Shown: in pieces, positions 1 to 9,022 of the stretch
Position numbering within the stretch: position 1 is the first letter of the stretch
Layout of the letters: each line of letters begins with the position of its first letter
IMG/VR virus record: IMGVR_UViG_3300017963_000225
Location: 27,635 to 91,634 of that record
Strand: one strand, 5' to 3'
Length of the DNA: 64,000 nucleotides
Origin: a virus
The notes under the pieces: model-generated
The model's input: the letters and a program-made list of their open reading frames with translations, nothing else
Told to the model about the DNA's origin: nothing
Databases searched by the model: none
Program-made: the position numbers and the translations under genes

Positions 1-1073
1 TGATAGTCAAGCGGAAAATCAGCCGAGTTTGCCACAGTTAGCTCGGCAAACGAGCCGCCAGCGGCGATGTTCTGCCCGAGAGTAGTCATGGTCTTTCGAG
101 TCATATTAGGAATCGACACCGACTCCCCTGACGAATGCGGATAGACGGTCACACCTTCCAGCGTGACGGTCGATCCAACGCGAGAAAACCCCTTCGTCTC
201 GAAGGTCGCCCCTTCTGGATCGCCGATATACATGATTCCAATCTCTGGCACGTTCTCGTATGTCGAGCCCAAATCAAAAGACGACACCCCTGCCGCGTAG
301 CTCCCCAGGATTTCCGATTTTTTCTGCGGGTAATACAAATATCCTGAAGGATAGTCGTCTGGATCTTGTGGACCCTCGACGGCCGCTCCAGCGGCATAGT
401 CGTTTTTTGTTGGGCTAAAGAACGTGAGAATCGATCCGACCCTAGAAAACCCCTTAATCTCCGTCGGAGACAAAGTGATAAGCCCGCTTATTGGGACGTT
501 CGTCGTGTCCGACAACGCGACCGACAGCGACCCCGCTAAAGCCGGTGCTGCCAGTGTGGTTGACCACGTTAGCGCGCCGAAGCCATCGAAGTGGCCAGTG
601 TTCTCTTGGTGAAGGTAGGTTGTCCCGTAAAGCGAGCGGGACGAAGCGATAATCAATGCGTTCGATTTTATCTCAAGGACGATTTCATTTTTGCGGTACG
701 AGTAAATATCGACCAGGCCAGAATCGAAAGCAGAGTCGCCAAAGAACAACTTGATGAGACGCTCGAAAATGTACTCGATGTTCTTTTGCGTGTTTGTGAC
801 GATTTTTATGAGTTCGCGATATTTCGCGTCACTCATGTTGTATCCACGCAGCCGGAATAAATCGACGTTTACTCCGTGGACCTGGAGGTATTTCCCGGCT
901 GCCGTGGCGAGCAGGAACTGCTTCCGGTACTCCTTTACGTCGTCAGAGGCTTGATTCATTTCGTCGCCCGTTGTCTCCAACAGGATCGAAATGCCCTGGC
1001 CGCTTTTCAGTTGATAGAAAGGTCGCGGGAAATACCGCTCTAACGCTTTCTTCTTGTCGATAAAGTCAACCAC
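1..1073 (-). CDS. Baseplate/tail protein I-like, partial
   Basis: The reading frame is open from a GTG at 1073 to the window edge, so its C-terminus is missing; about 357 codons are visible. The start is supported by AAGGTGAT just upstream, 9 bases after the stop of the baseplate J-like gene. Residues 1-110 resemble the phage tail protein I pattern (a stretch ATAAGKYLQVHG followed by MSDAKYRELI). That family joins the baseplate wedge to fibres. The following region is beta-rich and carries two copies of the motif GFSRVGS about 80 residues apart, suggesting tandem beta domains that could attach fibres or bind a ligand. Position directly after baseplate J is typical for gpI. The family call is moderate; the C-terminal role is unknown. 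Confidence 0.6.
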   Translation of the reverse strand, partial: MVDFIDKKKALERYFPRPFYQLKSGQGISILLETTGDEMNQASDDVKEYRKQFLLATAAGKYLQVHGVNVDLFRLRGYNMSDAKYRELIKIVTNTQKNIEYIFERLIKLFFGDSAFDSGLVDIYSYRKNEIVLEIKSNALIIASSRSLYGTTYLHQENTGHFDGFGALTWSTTLAAPALAGSLSVALSDTTNVPISGLITLSPTEIKGFSRVGSILTFFSPTKNDYAAGAAVEGPQDPDDYPSGYLYYPQKKSEILGSYAAGVSSFDLGSTYENVPEIGIMYIGDPEGATFETKGFSRVGSTVTLEGVTVYPHSSGESVSIPNMTRKTMTTLGQNIAAGGSFAELTVANSADFPLDY

Positions 1074-1082
1074 GGATCACCT

Positions 1083-2717
1083 TCAGCTCAGGGTGATGTT
1101 AGCCAGCGAGGTCTTCGGAAGTATGCCGTCTGGAATAACAATGTCAGCCGCTGGCGTTGTCAATTGGAAGTCCTTGACGCCCCTTACGAACCCTAGAGCT
1201 ACGATGCGGTTTTTGATGATAGAAACGCCAATGCCGAGGTTGTTAATGTAGTCGAGAATAGCCTGTTTGACTTCCGTCACAATTTCAGACAACGGCCTTG
1301 TGGTGTCGAGAATGAAGTTTCCAGCCACAGACACGTTCTGAATGGGCGGAACGCGAAGCTGCACCCAACTACCAAGCCCAACTACTCCACGGTATGTTTC
1401 GCGATCGAATCGGTCCCCGTAGAGATTATTGTTGGCTTCATGGATTAATCCAGTGTAGTAGGTCGCCTGCTCCAAAGTTATGGTGTCGCCTGCGGTCAGT
1501 GGCGAATTGAATTTTACAAGACCGTTGTCTGGCTGAACTCGGCATTGGGACAATCCGGTGCCTTGCGACATTACAACTGCGTTTTTCCGTATTTCGACGT
1601 TCGCATACACCATCGCGACATTTTCACCTGGCGACACAACGATTGGCAGGTATTGGAGAGGTATCCTCGCCTTTACTTCCCCGCCGTTGGCCGAAGCGAT
1701 GAGCGTTACTGGTGCCGCCAGCGATTCTTGAGTCGGAGTGAAGCCCGATCCATCGTCAACGTAGAGGATTGACGGCAACGTAGGGTCATTGTCCTCGAAA
1801 AGCTGGACGAAGCGGATTCTTTGCCCTTCAAAACTTGTTCCGAGCAGTGACCGCACGATGGCGTCAATGTTTGCCGAGCTTAACGACTGGCGCTCGCGAC
1901 GAATTCTTGCGCGATAGTCGGCGTCCGATTCCCTGTCGATGCCGTTGGAAATCTTGACGTTGTTGAGAACCTCGGCGTCGAGGAATGGCTTCGAGCCAAT
2001 AAATTTGACGATCGATGCCGAGGCGGTGTTTCCGATCGACCCCAAGGCATCAGCCTTGATATCGACGATGCCGCTCTCTTCTCCGTCATAAATGACAATC
2101 GGCGACGTTGTTTGATATGTCTTAGCCGACTCAGTAGCGGTGGCCTGCGTGCTGACGGTGAATGGACCAGGAAACGATCGGTCGCCAACCGTCGAGAGAA
2201 CGACATCCTCGCCAGCTCCGTGGTCGAACAAGATGTTGTCCGTCAGGCTTTGGAGCTGGTTTCCGACCTTGCTCGTGTAATCGAATGTCTCGAATACCGA
2301 ACTGCCACGCAAGCCAACCAGGACCGATCCGGCGCTGGGAAAGCTGGTCGCATCGACCAAATTAAGAAAGTTGTCTCCGTTGTTAGATCCACCACCGGCA
2401 ACGAAGTCCGCCACCTTAGTGATATTGGGATCGGTTACGGTGACGTTTCCAGTAGCTCGCTCAGCCGCGAAGCGTCCTTCTAGATCAGGAAATTCTGATC
2501 CCGCTTCGTCAAGGTCAGCTCCAATGGTCGTGTCAAGGCTCAACAGACCGAGAGCATTTTCCATCTCGACGTACAGCTCAAAAATTTGATCGGAAACCGC
2601 AAACAAGAAATTGTCTACGACTTCTCCGAGTGACGAGCTGGTCACAGGAGCCAATGCGAGGACATTCGCCGACATTTCGGCGTAAATTTGGCTTCTTTGC
2701 CTCGGATTGAAAACCAT
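1083..2717 (-). CDS. Baseplate J-like wedge protein
   Basis: A 544-residue protein with the hallmark of the baseplate J / gp47 family in its middle: a segment reading ESDADYRARIRRERQ followed by a helical stretch, then a C-terminal domain ending in a periplasmic-like alpha/beta fold with VIPDGILPKTSLANI. Such proteins form baseplate wedges that couple the tube and fibres to sheath contraction. The N-terminus (QRSQIYAEMSANVLA) matches the family's helical start. It sits between the LysM-like tail protein and the protein I-like gene, the usual wedge order. Length is longer than P2 gpJ (about 300 residues) and closer to versions from large myoviruses with inserted beta domains at residues 90-220. 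Confidence 0.85.
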   Translation of the reverse strand: MVFNPRQRSQIYAEMSANVLALAPVTSSSLGEVVDNFLFAVSDQIFELYVEMENALGLLSLDTTIGADLDEAGSEFPDLEGRFAAERATGNVTVTDPNITKVADFVAGGGSNNGDNFLNLVDATSFPSAGSVLVGLRGSSVFETFDYTSKVGNQLQSLTDNILFDHGAGEDVVLSTVGDRSFPGPFTVSTQATATESAKTYQTTSPIVIYDGEESGIVDIKADALGSIGNTASASIVKFIGSKPFLDAEVLNNVKISNGIDRESDADYRARIRRERQSLSSANIDAIVRSLLGTSFEGQRIRFVQLFEDNDPTLPSILYVDDGSGFTPTQESLAAPVTLIASANGGEVKARIPLQYLPIVVSPGENVAMVYANVEIRKNAVVMSQGTGLSQCRVQPDNGLVKFNSPLTAGDTITLEQATYYTGLIHEANNNLYGDRFDRETYRGVVGLGSWVQLRVPPIQNVSVAGNFILDTTRPLSEIVTEVKQAILDYINNLGIGVSIIKNRIVALGFVRGVKDFQLTTPAADIVIPDGILPKTSLANITLS

Positions 2718-2722
2718 GGCGT

Positions 2723-4807
2723 TTAACCTACCTTTTGTGTCTGGATGATCGGATCTTGGAGATTTTTCACAAAAACAGCCATAGTCACAAGGAGTGCTCC
2801 CTCGGATTGTTGGGCCGAAATCACCTGGCTTGCAACAATGCGACCGTCTCCAATAAACAACCCGCGTCCTTCCGCTTTTATGACCGCCTCTGTCACACCA
2901 TCAGAAAGACCAATGTAATTTGAAAACCCAATACGCCTTGACCTACGATAGGTCCCCTTCTTAGAAACCATCCGAAACCGAATGAACTGGCCGAGATTGA
3001 GTATCGAGTAGACGAGACGAATGTCGTCAGAAGTCCATTCGATATCGCCAGTTTGTTCGTTGATTAAGATGTCGTTGCCGAGCGAACGTTCAAATGGAGT
3101 CAGCGAAACAGACACGCCTGTCTCATTTCTGAAACGACGCTGCCCATCCTCGCCTGGAGGAGTGTCCTTCGGCACCGGATAGACAATCGGCTTGCCGTAA
3201 GCAATAACCGTGTCTTTTAACTCCGGGTGCGCGTCAATGTACGCCTGGTCAGCGACATACGGATATCGCAAGTTGTTAAGCAGCACCAGCTCGACCCAGC
3301 GACCAGGATCTCCGAGAAGCTTGGCTGCGATCGTTTGGATATCATCGTTCAAACCGACGACAGCCGTCCTGAAGTCGCTGTTAGCAGGATCGATATTTGC
3401 GAGCGTGATGCCTGCGCTGACCTCCCAATTGAACTGGCTAAGTGCCGTCGAAAACTCGGGCGCAATCAAGACAGCCGGATCAAAACTGCTCGACGGCGTA
3501 ATGGCCACGGACGAGTTTGGATTTTCCTCGATGCTCGTTGCAGAGCCAACGCTGGTGTCAGACGTTTCCTGTGCTTTTGGCTTGTCGTCAGCAGCGGCGG
3601 CTTCCGAAGGCTTCGTGGTCGTGAGGCCGCCAGCGGCCTGTGCTTCGGTTGGATCGACCGGCCTGCCATCAGGCAAGCTCCACGCACTTTGTTGCCTTCG
3701 CCTTTTTTTGCGGATTTTCTTGGCGTAGTCGGAAGGCTGAATGTTGTAGAGCTTGTCCAGCTTCAGCGTAAAGACAACCGCCCGCTCAGCCTTTATGATT
3801 GCATTGACGAGGGCGCTTCCTGCTCCTGCTGCTTCCAGTGCAGCAGCAGTCGAACGCAGGTTGGCGATGATTGACTTAGTACTATCACGCTTGAAGTTGA
3901 CAAGGTTCGGCAGGCGCCTGGCTTTAAGGTCAGCGTAGGATTGTGCCAACGAGTTAAGAGGTGCCAGTGTGTTATTGGCAAATCCATCGATAACGGCACT
4001 AATTTGACCAGCGACAAGGTTGACCCTATCCACTGTTTCCGAAAGTCGTTGAGTCACCGTGTCGAAAAGTTCAAATCCAGGAATTGACCCCATGATTTGT
4101 TCAACAAGGCTCTTTGAATCACTTCCATCGTATGGGTAGAGCGTTTCAAGAACAATTGTGTAAGAAAAACTGTTGTTGTGCTCGATAGCGTCTTCTCGCA
4201 CAAACTGCTTGGGCTCGACCACCCAAGCATCCTCGGTGCGACGATTGACATACACAAGAGAAAGACCCTTCGACAAATTTCCGAATCGCTTCAGAAATTT
4301 GTATCGACGGAACAGCGTTTCGAGAAACTTGATGCTTTCTAATCCAGATCCGATGCCGCTGTCCGGCAGCCTTTCGCGCTTATTGTTTGGATAAAGCCCG
4401 CACTGTCCTTGAATCACGATGTCGTTCATGACACCGCCTTCCGAGTTAACGAGCTTGCCGCCACCCTGCGTCACATTAGTTGTGCTCGCATGAGGCTCCG
4501 TCACCGTCTCCCTCTGCGGGTTTATGTTGAACGGTATTTGCACAACGGTGTCGTTGTATTTCAGAAGGAAGAAGTAGTCGCGAGTGGACTTGTCGCGAGT
4601 GCCTTTCCACAAGCGCCGATCGGTCGGCGTCTCGCCATACTGCTTAAAGGTACTTTCCGTCTGCTTAAAGAGCTGGCTGAAGCGGTCCTGACCGAAAAGG
4701 CCGAGCACAGCGTCGGCCGTCTCGGGACTAAGGATGGCGCCGGCAGCTCCAACCGCCGTAGCGACGCCAGCCAATGCTTGAGTCGGTGTTCCTACTCCAA
4801 TTGCCAT
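2723..4807 (-). CDS. Baseplate/tail protein with LysM-like domain
   Basis: A 694-residue protein. Residues 90-250 resemble tail or baseplate beta domains that pack on the tube (PFNINPQRETVTEPHA). A central helical region precedes a low-complexity Ala/Asp/Ser linker near residues 370-440. Around residues 480-560 there is a LysM-like segment (NDDIQTIAAKLLGDPGRW followed by VELVLLNNLRYPYV), a module often found in gp53-like baseplate wedge or tube-initiator proteins. The C-terminus is a beta-rich region that could form a baseplate contact. The start is supported by AGGAGATGG 8 bases upstream. Function is inferred from these elements and from its place between the spike cluster and baseplate J; the exact subunit is not certain. 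Confidence 0.6.
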   Translation of the reverse strand: MAIGVGTPTQALAGVATAVGAAGAILSPETADAVLGLFGQDRFSQLFKQTESTFKQYGETPTDRRLWKGTRDKSTRDYFFLLKYNDTVVQIPFNINPQRETVTEPHASTTNVTQGGGKLVNSEGGVMNDIVIQGQCGLYPNNKRERLPDSGIGSGLESIKFLETLFRRYKFLKRFGNLSKGLSLVYVNRRTEDAWVVEPKQFVREDAIEHNNSFSYTIVLETLYPYDGSDSKSLVEQIMGSIPGFELFDTVTQRLSETVDRVNLVAGQISAVIDGFANNTLAPLNSLAQSYADLKARRLPNLVNFKRDSTKSIIANLRSTAAALEAAGAGSALVNAIIKAERAVVFTLKLDKLYNIQPSDYAKKIRKKRRRQQSAWSLPDGRPVDPTEAQAAGGLTTTKPSEAAAADDKPKAQETSDTSVGSATSIEENPNSSVAITPSSSFDPAVLIAPEFSTALSQFNWEVSAGITLANIDPANSDFRTAVVGLNDDIQTIAAKLLGDPGRWVELVLLNNLRYPYVADQAYIDAHPELKDTVIAYGKPIVYPVPKDTPPGEDGQRRFRNETGVSVSLTPFERSLGNDILINEQTGDIEWTSDDIRLVYSILNLGQFIRFRMVSKKGTYRRSRRIGFSNYIGLSDGVTEAVIKAEGRGLFIGDGRIVASQVISAQQSEGALLVTMAVFVKNLQDPIIQTQKVG

Positions 4808-4858
4808 TTCGCCATCTCCTCACACTGATTCTATATCAAGCTGTCACATTAACGAGCA

Positions 4859-5275
4859 TCATTCGATGCTTGTTTCGATCACAATTTCTGGAAGCGGTAA
4901 TCCTGGTATTTCCGGCAGCGTTGGCAGCGCGACTGAAGGCAAAGACGGGAGACTTGGAATCTCGATGCCGAGTGGAGGAGGAAAACCAATCGACGGCAAC
5001 GCCAGGGTCGGAAGCGTCACGCCAGGTATGCTTGGAAGTGACGGCAGTGATGGCAGTTGAATGCCAATCGGAGGAGGAAATCCTATGCTCGGAAGCGCCA
5101 AGGTCGGCAACGTCACTCCGGGAATACTCGGCAAGCTTGGAAGAGATGGCAATTCGATGCCGAGCGGTGGCGGAAATGCGATGCCAGGAAGCGTCGGAAT
5201 AGGTATGCGCTGCTCTAGCGAAAAGACAACGCGAGTAGCGTATTTGCCGGTAACTTTTGTGACGAGAACGCTCAT
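4859..5275 (-). CDS. Proline/leucine-rich tandem-repeat baseplate-region protein
   Basis: A 138-residue protein of unknown function. After an ordinary N-terminus of about 23 residues (MSVLVTKVTGKYATRVVF) the rest is repeats. A 32-residue unit occupies residues 42-73 and 74-105 almost identically, with a partial third copy to about 134. Each unit has LPSLPSLPS, IPGVTLPTLALPS and GFPPP. Regular Pro and Leu every third residue suggest a polyproline-II or narrow beta-solenoid rod. The start codon overlaps the stop of the preceding gene (ATGA), so it is probably translated with it. The place next to the spike and hub genes suggests a virion part, perhaps a spike or fibre accessory, but that is inference. 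Confidence 0.6.
   Translation of the reverse strand: MSVLVTKVTGKYATRVVFSLEQRIPIPTLPGIAFPPPLGIELPSLPSLPSIPGVTLPTLALPSIGFPPPIGIQLPSLPSLPSIPGVTLPTLALPSIGFPPPLGIEIPSLPSLPSVALPTLPEIPGLPLPEIVIETSIE
4870..5152 (-). repeat. Tandem 96-bp coding repeats
   Basis: Two nearly identical 96-bp units (about 4961-5056 and 5057-5152) encode the 32-residue Pro/Leu-rich repeat, followed by a degenerate partial unit down to about 4870. The repeat length is a multiple of three, so copy-number change would keep the frame. Confidence 0.75.
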
Positions 5276-5913
5276 TGAACGTCCGTTGTAAACATGAGCG
5301 GCGCTGGTGTTGGCGCAGAAGAATCGACGCCATCCAAATCAAACTTTAGCGCCAGGAATGCCTCGTACAGAAGGATTGGCATTTGCGGTGGGACGCGCAC
5401 AATCGGTGGAACTGCTGTCGCGAATGGATCAGGCACTGGAGGCGTCAAAATATCGCCGTATGAGCTATTGGCAAGCGGAGCACTAAGCAATCCACTGAGA
5501 AGGTCCGCGTAAGCCGAATCAAGAGCGGCAGGATTGACGACCACTGCCGGCGGCGCCGAATAAAGGCTCGTCGGTGGGCTCGGCGGCGTCGTGATTGACG
5601 TGCCGGCAGGAATAACGAGGGTCCCGGCAAGGATGCCGGCCTTCCAGGCATCGGCCAGCTTAGTCCGGCCAGGCACTGGATCGCTCGATGCAGGAAAACC
5701 CGAGGATAGCACTGCTAGAGCTGCGGCCGTGCCAAACGTGAATATGGCCGTCCCTGGACCCGGCAAAAGGATTGGTGGCTGCTTGGGCTCAAGCTTGCCG
5801 GTCGAGTGGTCGCCCATGAAGTTGGCAATCGCCGCGCCGGCCGCCGTGCCGGTCGGATCAAGCGGCAGGTCGTCCCAATCAAGCTGGAAGGTGTCTTGAG
5901 GATCTAAGCTCAT
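5272..5913 (-). CDS. Uncharacterised baseplate-region protein
   Basis: A 213-residue protein that I do not recognise. It begins MSLDPQDTFQLDWDDLPLD, has a hydrophobic Ala/Gly-rich stretch near residues 45-70, and is Pro-rich from residue 105 onward. It overlaps both neighbours by 4 bases: its ATG overlaps the stop of the spike gene and its stop overlaps the start of the Pro/Leu repeat gene. This strict coupling places it in the spike and baseplate operon. A possible role is assembly or decoration of the central spike, but nothing in the sequence proves this. Confidence 0.6.
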   Translation of the reverse strand: MSLDPQDTFQLDWDDLPLDPTGTAAGAAIANFMGDHSTGKLEPKQPPILLPGPGTAIFTFGTAAALAVLSSGFPASSDPVPGRTKLADAWKAGILAGTLVIPAGTSITTPPSPPTSLYSAPPAVVVNPAALDSAYADLLSGLLSAPLANSSYGDILTPPVPDPFATAVPPIVRVPPQMPILLYEAFLALKFDLDGVDSSAPTPAPLMFTTDVQ

Positions 5914-7040
5914 ACGTTAGCCCTTAACAGCACGTACTCGGCCTTGACGGACGTTGCCGGCGATGCCTCGGCAAGCGCCAGCGTGCTAGGCGGCAGCGGC
6001 GGTCCGCTCGGTCCAACACCCGTAGCATGCGTGTGGCCGTCGAATACCGTCTTCAGATTCTCGTAAACTGTCGCATGAAAAACTGCTGCCGTGCCGAGGT
6101 TGACGGTGCCGCATTCGAGCGTGCAGCTCGGTGCTGAGACGATCACATTTTTACCGGCTGTGAGCTGAAGCGTGTCGTCCTTCAGGTTGATGATGTTGGC
6201 GCCAGTCTTATCGACCAGAACGATGTCGTCTTTGAGCGTGATGAGCGATCCCTGGCTTGACGCCACCGAAGCGGTTTTGTTGGCCGCGTCGAGGTAAACC
6301 GTGTCGCCTTCGCTGTCGGCAATCAGCACGTTGCCGTCCTTGTCCATCTTGACAAGCGACCCTTTAAGGTGAGTTATCGTCACTTCCTCGGCGCCATCGG
6401 TCATGTCAAAGACGAACAGGTGCCCGGCTTCGTCCTTATTGGTGAAGTTGAGCGCAAATTTCTTCGACCGCTTGACCTCGGATTTGTCCTGGCCGATCAC
6501 GTCGGTCGTGTCAAAGATGACATTGCCGTCTTTGTCGATTGTGAGGTTGGTGCCGTTAATTCTGAGCTTGAATTGTTTTTTATCGTCCTTCTTAGGACGC
6601 GGTGATGGACACACCCCGGCGACACCGGCCTGAAAATGAGGATAAATCGCCGTGATGATGGGACGCGCAACGTCGCCCATAAGAAACTGCACCACTGCCG
6701 TGTCGCCGTTTGTGAGCTTCCGATCCTGAATCAACTCATCGAACTCTGAATCATCGACGTTTTTAGTGCCGTCGTGTATGGGGAAATGGATGTAGTTGTC
6801 GGCGCCGCCACACGCGACCATTACCGGCACGCGCTGAAGCGTGATTCCCATTTCCTCGACAAGTAGGTCACATAAAACACGCGACCCTTCGCGATTCTCC
6901 TCATCGTCGGTGTCGTAGACTTTTACTACTTGCGCCAGTACCGGATAATGAATGCGATAGGCGCCTTCACCAGAAGTGTCACGCGGCCTGAAAACCAGCC
7001 CATCTTGTCGGATTGTTCCATCGTTAAGAATATCATTCAT
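5910..7040 (-). CDS. Baseplate central spike protein (gpV/gp5/VgrG-like)
   Basis: A 376-residue protein. Residues 20-135 fit the OB-fold of phage spike proteins (an AQVVKVYDTDDEEN strand, then GDTAVVQFLMGDVARPIITA). Residues 140-310 contain short periodic beta segments (FKLRINGTNLTIDKDGNVIF; LITLKDDIVLVDKTGANI) typical of the triple-stranded beta-helix that pierces the outer membrane. Near the C-terminus is HTHATGVGPSGPPLPPS, seen in many baseplate spike proteins of this type. The trimer would sit at the tube tip. It is encoded right after the hub gene with a 4-base overlap, as in many contractile phages. No lysozyme domain is visible, unlike T4 gp5. Confidence 0.8.
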   Translation of the reverse strand: MNDILNDGTIRQDGLVFRPRDTSGEGAYRIHYPVLAQVVKVYDTDDEENREGSRVLCDLLVEEMGITLQRVPVMVACGGADNYIHFPIHDGTKNVDDSEFDELIQDRKLTNGDTAVVQFLMGDVARPIITAIYPHFQAGVAGVCPSPRPKKDDKKQFKLRINGTNLTIDKDGNVIFDTTDVIGQDKSEVKRSKKFALNFTNKDEAGHLFVFDMTDGAEEVTITHLKGSLVKMDKDGNVLIADSEGDTVYLDAANKTASVASSQGSLITLKDDIVLVDKTGANIINLKDDTLQLTAGKNVIVSAPSCTLECGTVNLGTAAVFHATVYENLKTVFDGHTHATGVGPSGPPLPPSTLALAEASPATSVKAEYVLLRANV

Positions 7041-9022
7041 GCGATTGTTCCAAATTGAGCGGAAATATCAGCAGCCGATTGCGCACTCGTGATTTCTTCC
7101 TCGTTAGACACCCCGGTGAGTTTGTACCTAATGCCGCGTACTACAGTCAGAGTAGTTCTGATCGGTTGTCCAATCGACCAATCATCGGCAACACCCTGCA
7201 CGTAAAACAGCTCCAATTTTGGGTAAGGATTTTCTGGAGTGATGCGGGTTTCAAGGTACTTGCAGACTATTCCGAGCCGCGCCTCTTTCAAAAAGCGACA
7301 AACCAAGCGTCCGTTTAGAAACGCCGGATTCATGAAATACCAGTTGGCCAATGTCTTCCCGAACTCAACCGCGAAACGATCGGCACTTTCCGGTTGTTCT
7401 TTGTTAGGTGAAGGCTCGACGTAATTTGTAGACAGCTCGACCATGCGGAAACCGTAGGTTTTGGCGCTATCAACGTCGATATGGAAACCACCGAGAGAGG
7501 TTACAAGTAGTCGCCTGTCGTCGTTGGCGTCGTACTTTCCAATGACCATCCAGCCGTTCTGACGGTCAGCATTAGAAAGACCGACCTCATAATCAAGCAG
7601 CATCGGAGTGGCTTCGGTTTCGATGTACTTGTCGATATCAGATCCCGTGTCTGACTCAAACGTAGGAAAGGCCATGGGGCCGTACACCATAATGTCGTTG
7701 CCATCATCCATCAGCTCGAAATAGTCGGCGCCGAATTCTTCCTGCATTTCAGCCGATCCAGAAAAATCCGACAGTTTCGCGGCGTATGGCTTCACGTAGT
7801 CAGCGACGTTGAACATCATCTCTGAGGTGATGTCGAGTGGACGCTGGCGCATACAGAAACTCGGCGCTGGCAATCCGTCTCTTCCGTTTCTTCCGCCTTC
7901 AACATCGCCATTAGGGCAAAGGTCGAAGAAGAACTCGTTAAAGCCTGGATTTTGCAAGTTTCGGATCATATCGAACAGGCCGGATGTGGAGCTGTTCAGG
8001 AAATTTTTGAAAAAGTTTCCGCCGTATGTTTGGTAGAGGCTTCTTAAGGAAATGACTGACAACGGCGATTGATCGCTAATGCTGCCTGACTCCGCAGCCA
8101 ATGCTTGAAGTTTTGAAAACGCACTGCCAGAAGGTGGCGTTTTGTTTCCGCGAGAACTGGCGATTTTCTTGTTAAACTCATCAAGCCTCTCTTGAGCCAG
8201 CTCAGTATTTTCTTGAAGCACTCCATCAAGGTCGAGGTCGTCGATGAGTTTTTGCGGCAGCTTCCATTGCGGGAATGGCACCGAGGTCAAGCAAATTACC
8301 AAAATTTGCTTCACGAGGTCGGTGGCTGATCCGATGAGTTTAAGGTCCGTGCCGGCGAAGATGCTGATTGCGTTCATGCCGTCAATGTATGGGTTATAGT
8401 AAAGCGAAATGTCTTGAATGATGGCTCCGAGGGAACGCCCGCTAACCTGGAAGCTGGCTGTATAGCCCTGGTCCTTGTTGCCGGGGGACTTCGTTCGAGA
8501 AATGCGATCGACCTTGCCGATGAAACGCTCCTGCATGACAAGGACGTTCATCTTGCGCCCCTGTCCAGGAATGGTGACGTTCCCACTCACTAACGGACCA
8601 AGGTTTGGCAACGGCACGAAGACTTTCCCGACATCGCCAGCGGGCTCTGTTGCGGCGATATCGCCACTTTCATTGGCCGATTGTTTCAGCGAACTGGTGG
8701 CGAAGTTGTATGCAAGCTCGCCGTCAGCGGACAACGTGGCGATTTGATCTCCCATGAATATCCGAACGAAGTCGTCCGGCTGTATTAGCTCGTCCCACGG
8801 CTCGCTGGCATTGAGGGTGAAGTTGAAGCTGCCGCCGACCTCGGTGATAGTGCGATCAGTCGTGCATGCGGTGACTTCCCAAAAGAGGTCGCGCACCTCG
8901 CGGCCGTCATTGCCGTTTGGGTAAAGGCGAATACCAACGCCAGCCTGCTGCTGGTAAACGTGTTTTGCGTGCGTGTTAGTTGGTTTTCCTGAAACACTAA
9001 ACAGGCTACTGATGCCAGCCAT
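7037..9022 (-). CDS. Baseplate hub protein (gpD/gp27-like)
   Basis: A 661-residue protein interpreted as the hub that connects tail tube to spike. The N-terminal half has the beta-barrel pattern of late-control gpD / gp27 proteins (LFWEVTACTTDRTITEVGG; then DFVRIFMGDQIATL). A long insert at residues 240-400 is predicted helical and loop-rich, making it longer than P2 gpD (about 390 residues). The C-terminus has beta segments (YKLTGVSNEEEITSAQSAA). Position between the tape measure gene and the OB-fold spike gene is canonical. Its ATG overlaps the stop of the tape measure gene (TAATG), which implies coupled translation. Confidence 0.7.
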   Translation of the reverse strand: MAGISSLFSVSGKPTNTHAKHVYQQQAGVGIRLYPNGNDGREVRDLFWEVTACTTDRTITEVGGSFNFTLNASEPWDELIQPDDFVRIFMGDQIATLSADGELAYNFATSSLKQSANESGDIAATEPAGDVGKVFVPLPNLGPLVSGNVTIPGQGRKMNVLVMQERFIGKVDRISRTKSPGNKDQGYTASFQVSGRSLGAIIQDISLYYNPYIDGMNAISIFAGTDLKLIGSATDLVKQILVICLTSVPFPQWKLPQKLIDDLDLDGVLQENTELAQERLDEFNKKIASSRGNKTPPSGSAFSKLQALAAESGSISDQSPLSVISLRSLYQTYGGNFFKNFLNSSTSGLFDMIRNLQNPGFNEFFFDLCPNGDVEGGRNGRDGLPAPSFCMRQRPLDITSEMMFNVADYVKPYAAKLSDFSGSAEMQEEFGADYFELMDDGNDIMVYGPMAFPTFESDTGSDIDKYIETEATPMLLDYEVGLSNADRQNGWMVIGKYDANDDRRLLVTSLGGFHIDVDSAKTYGFRMVELSTNYVEPSPNKEQPESADRFAVEFGKTLANWYFMNPAFLNGRLVCRFLKEARLGIVCKYLETRITPENPYPKLELFYVQGVADDWSIGQPIRTTLTVVRGIRYKLTGVSNEEEITSAQSAADISAQFGTIA

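Noticed and set aside
4836-5342. Alternative minus-strand frame of 168 codons over the Pro/Leu repeat gene
   Set aside because: Overlaps the better-supported frame, which has the ATGA coupling; its Arg/Ser composition is a repeat-induced shadow.
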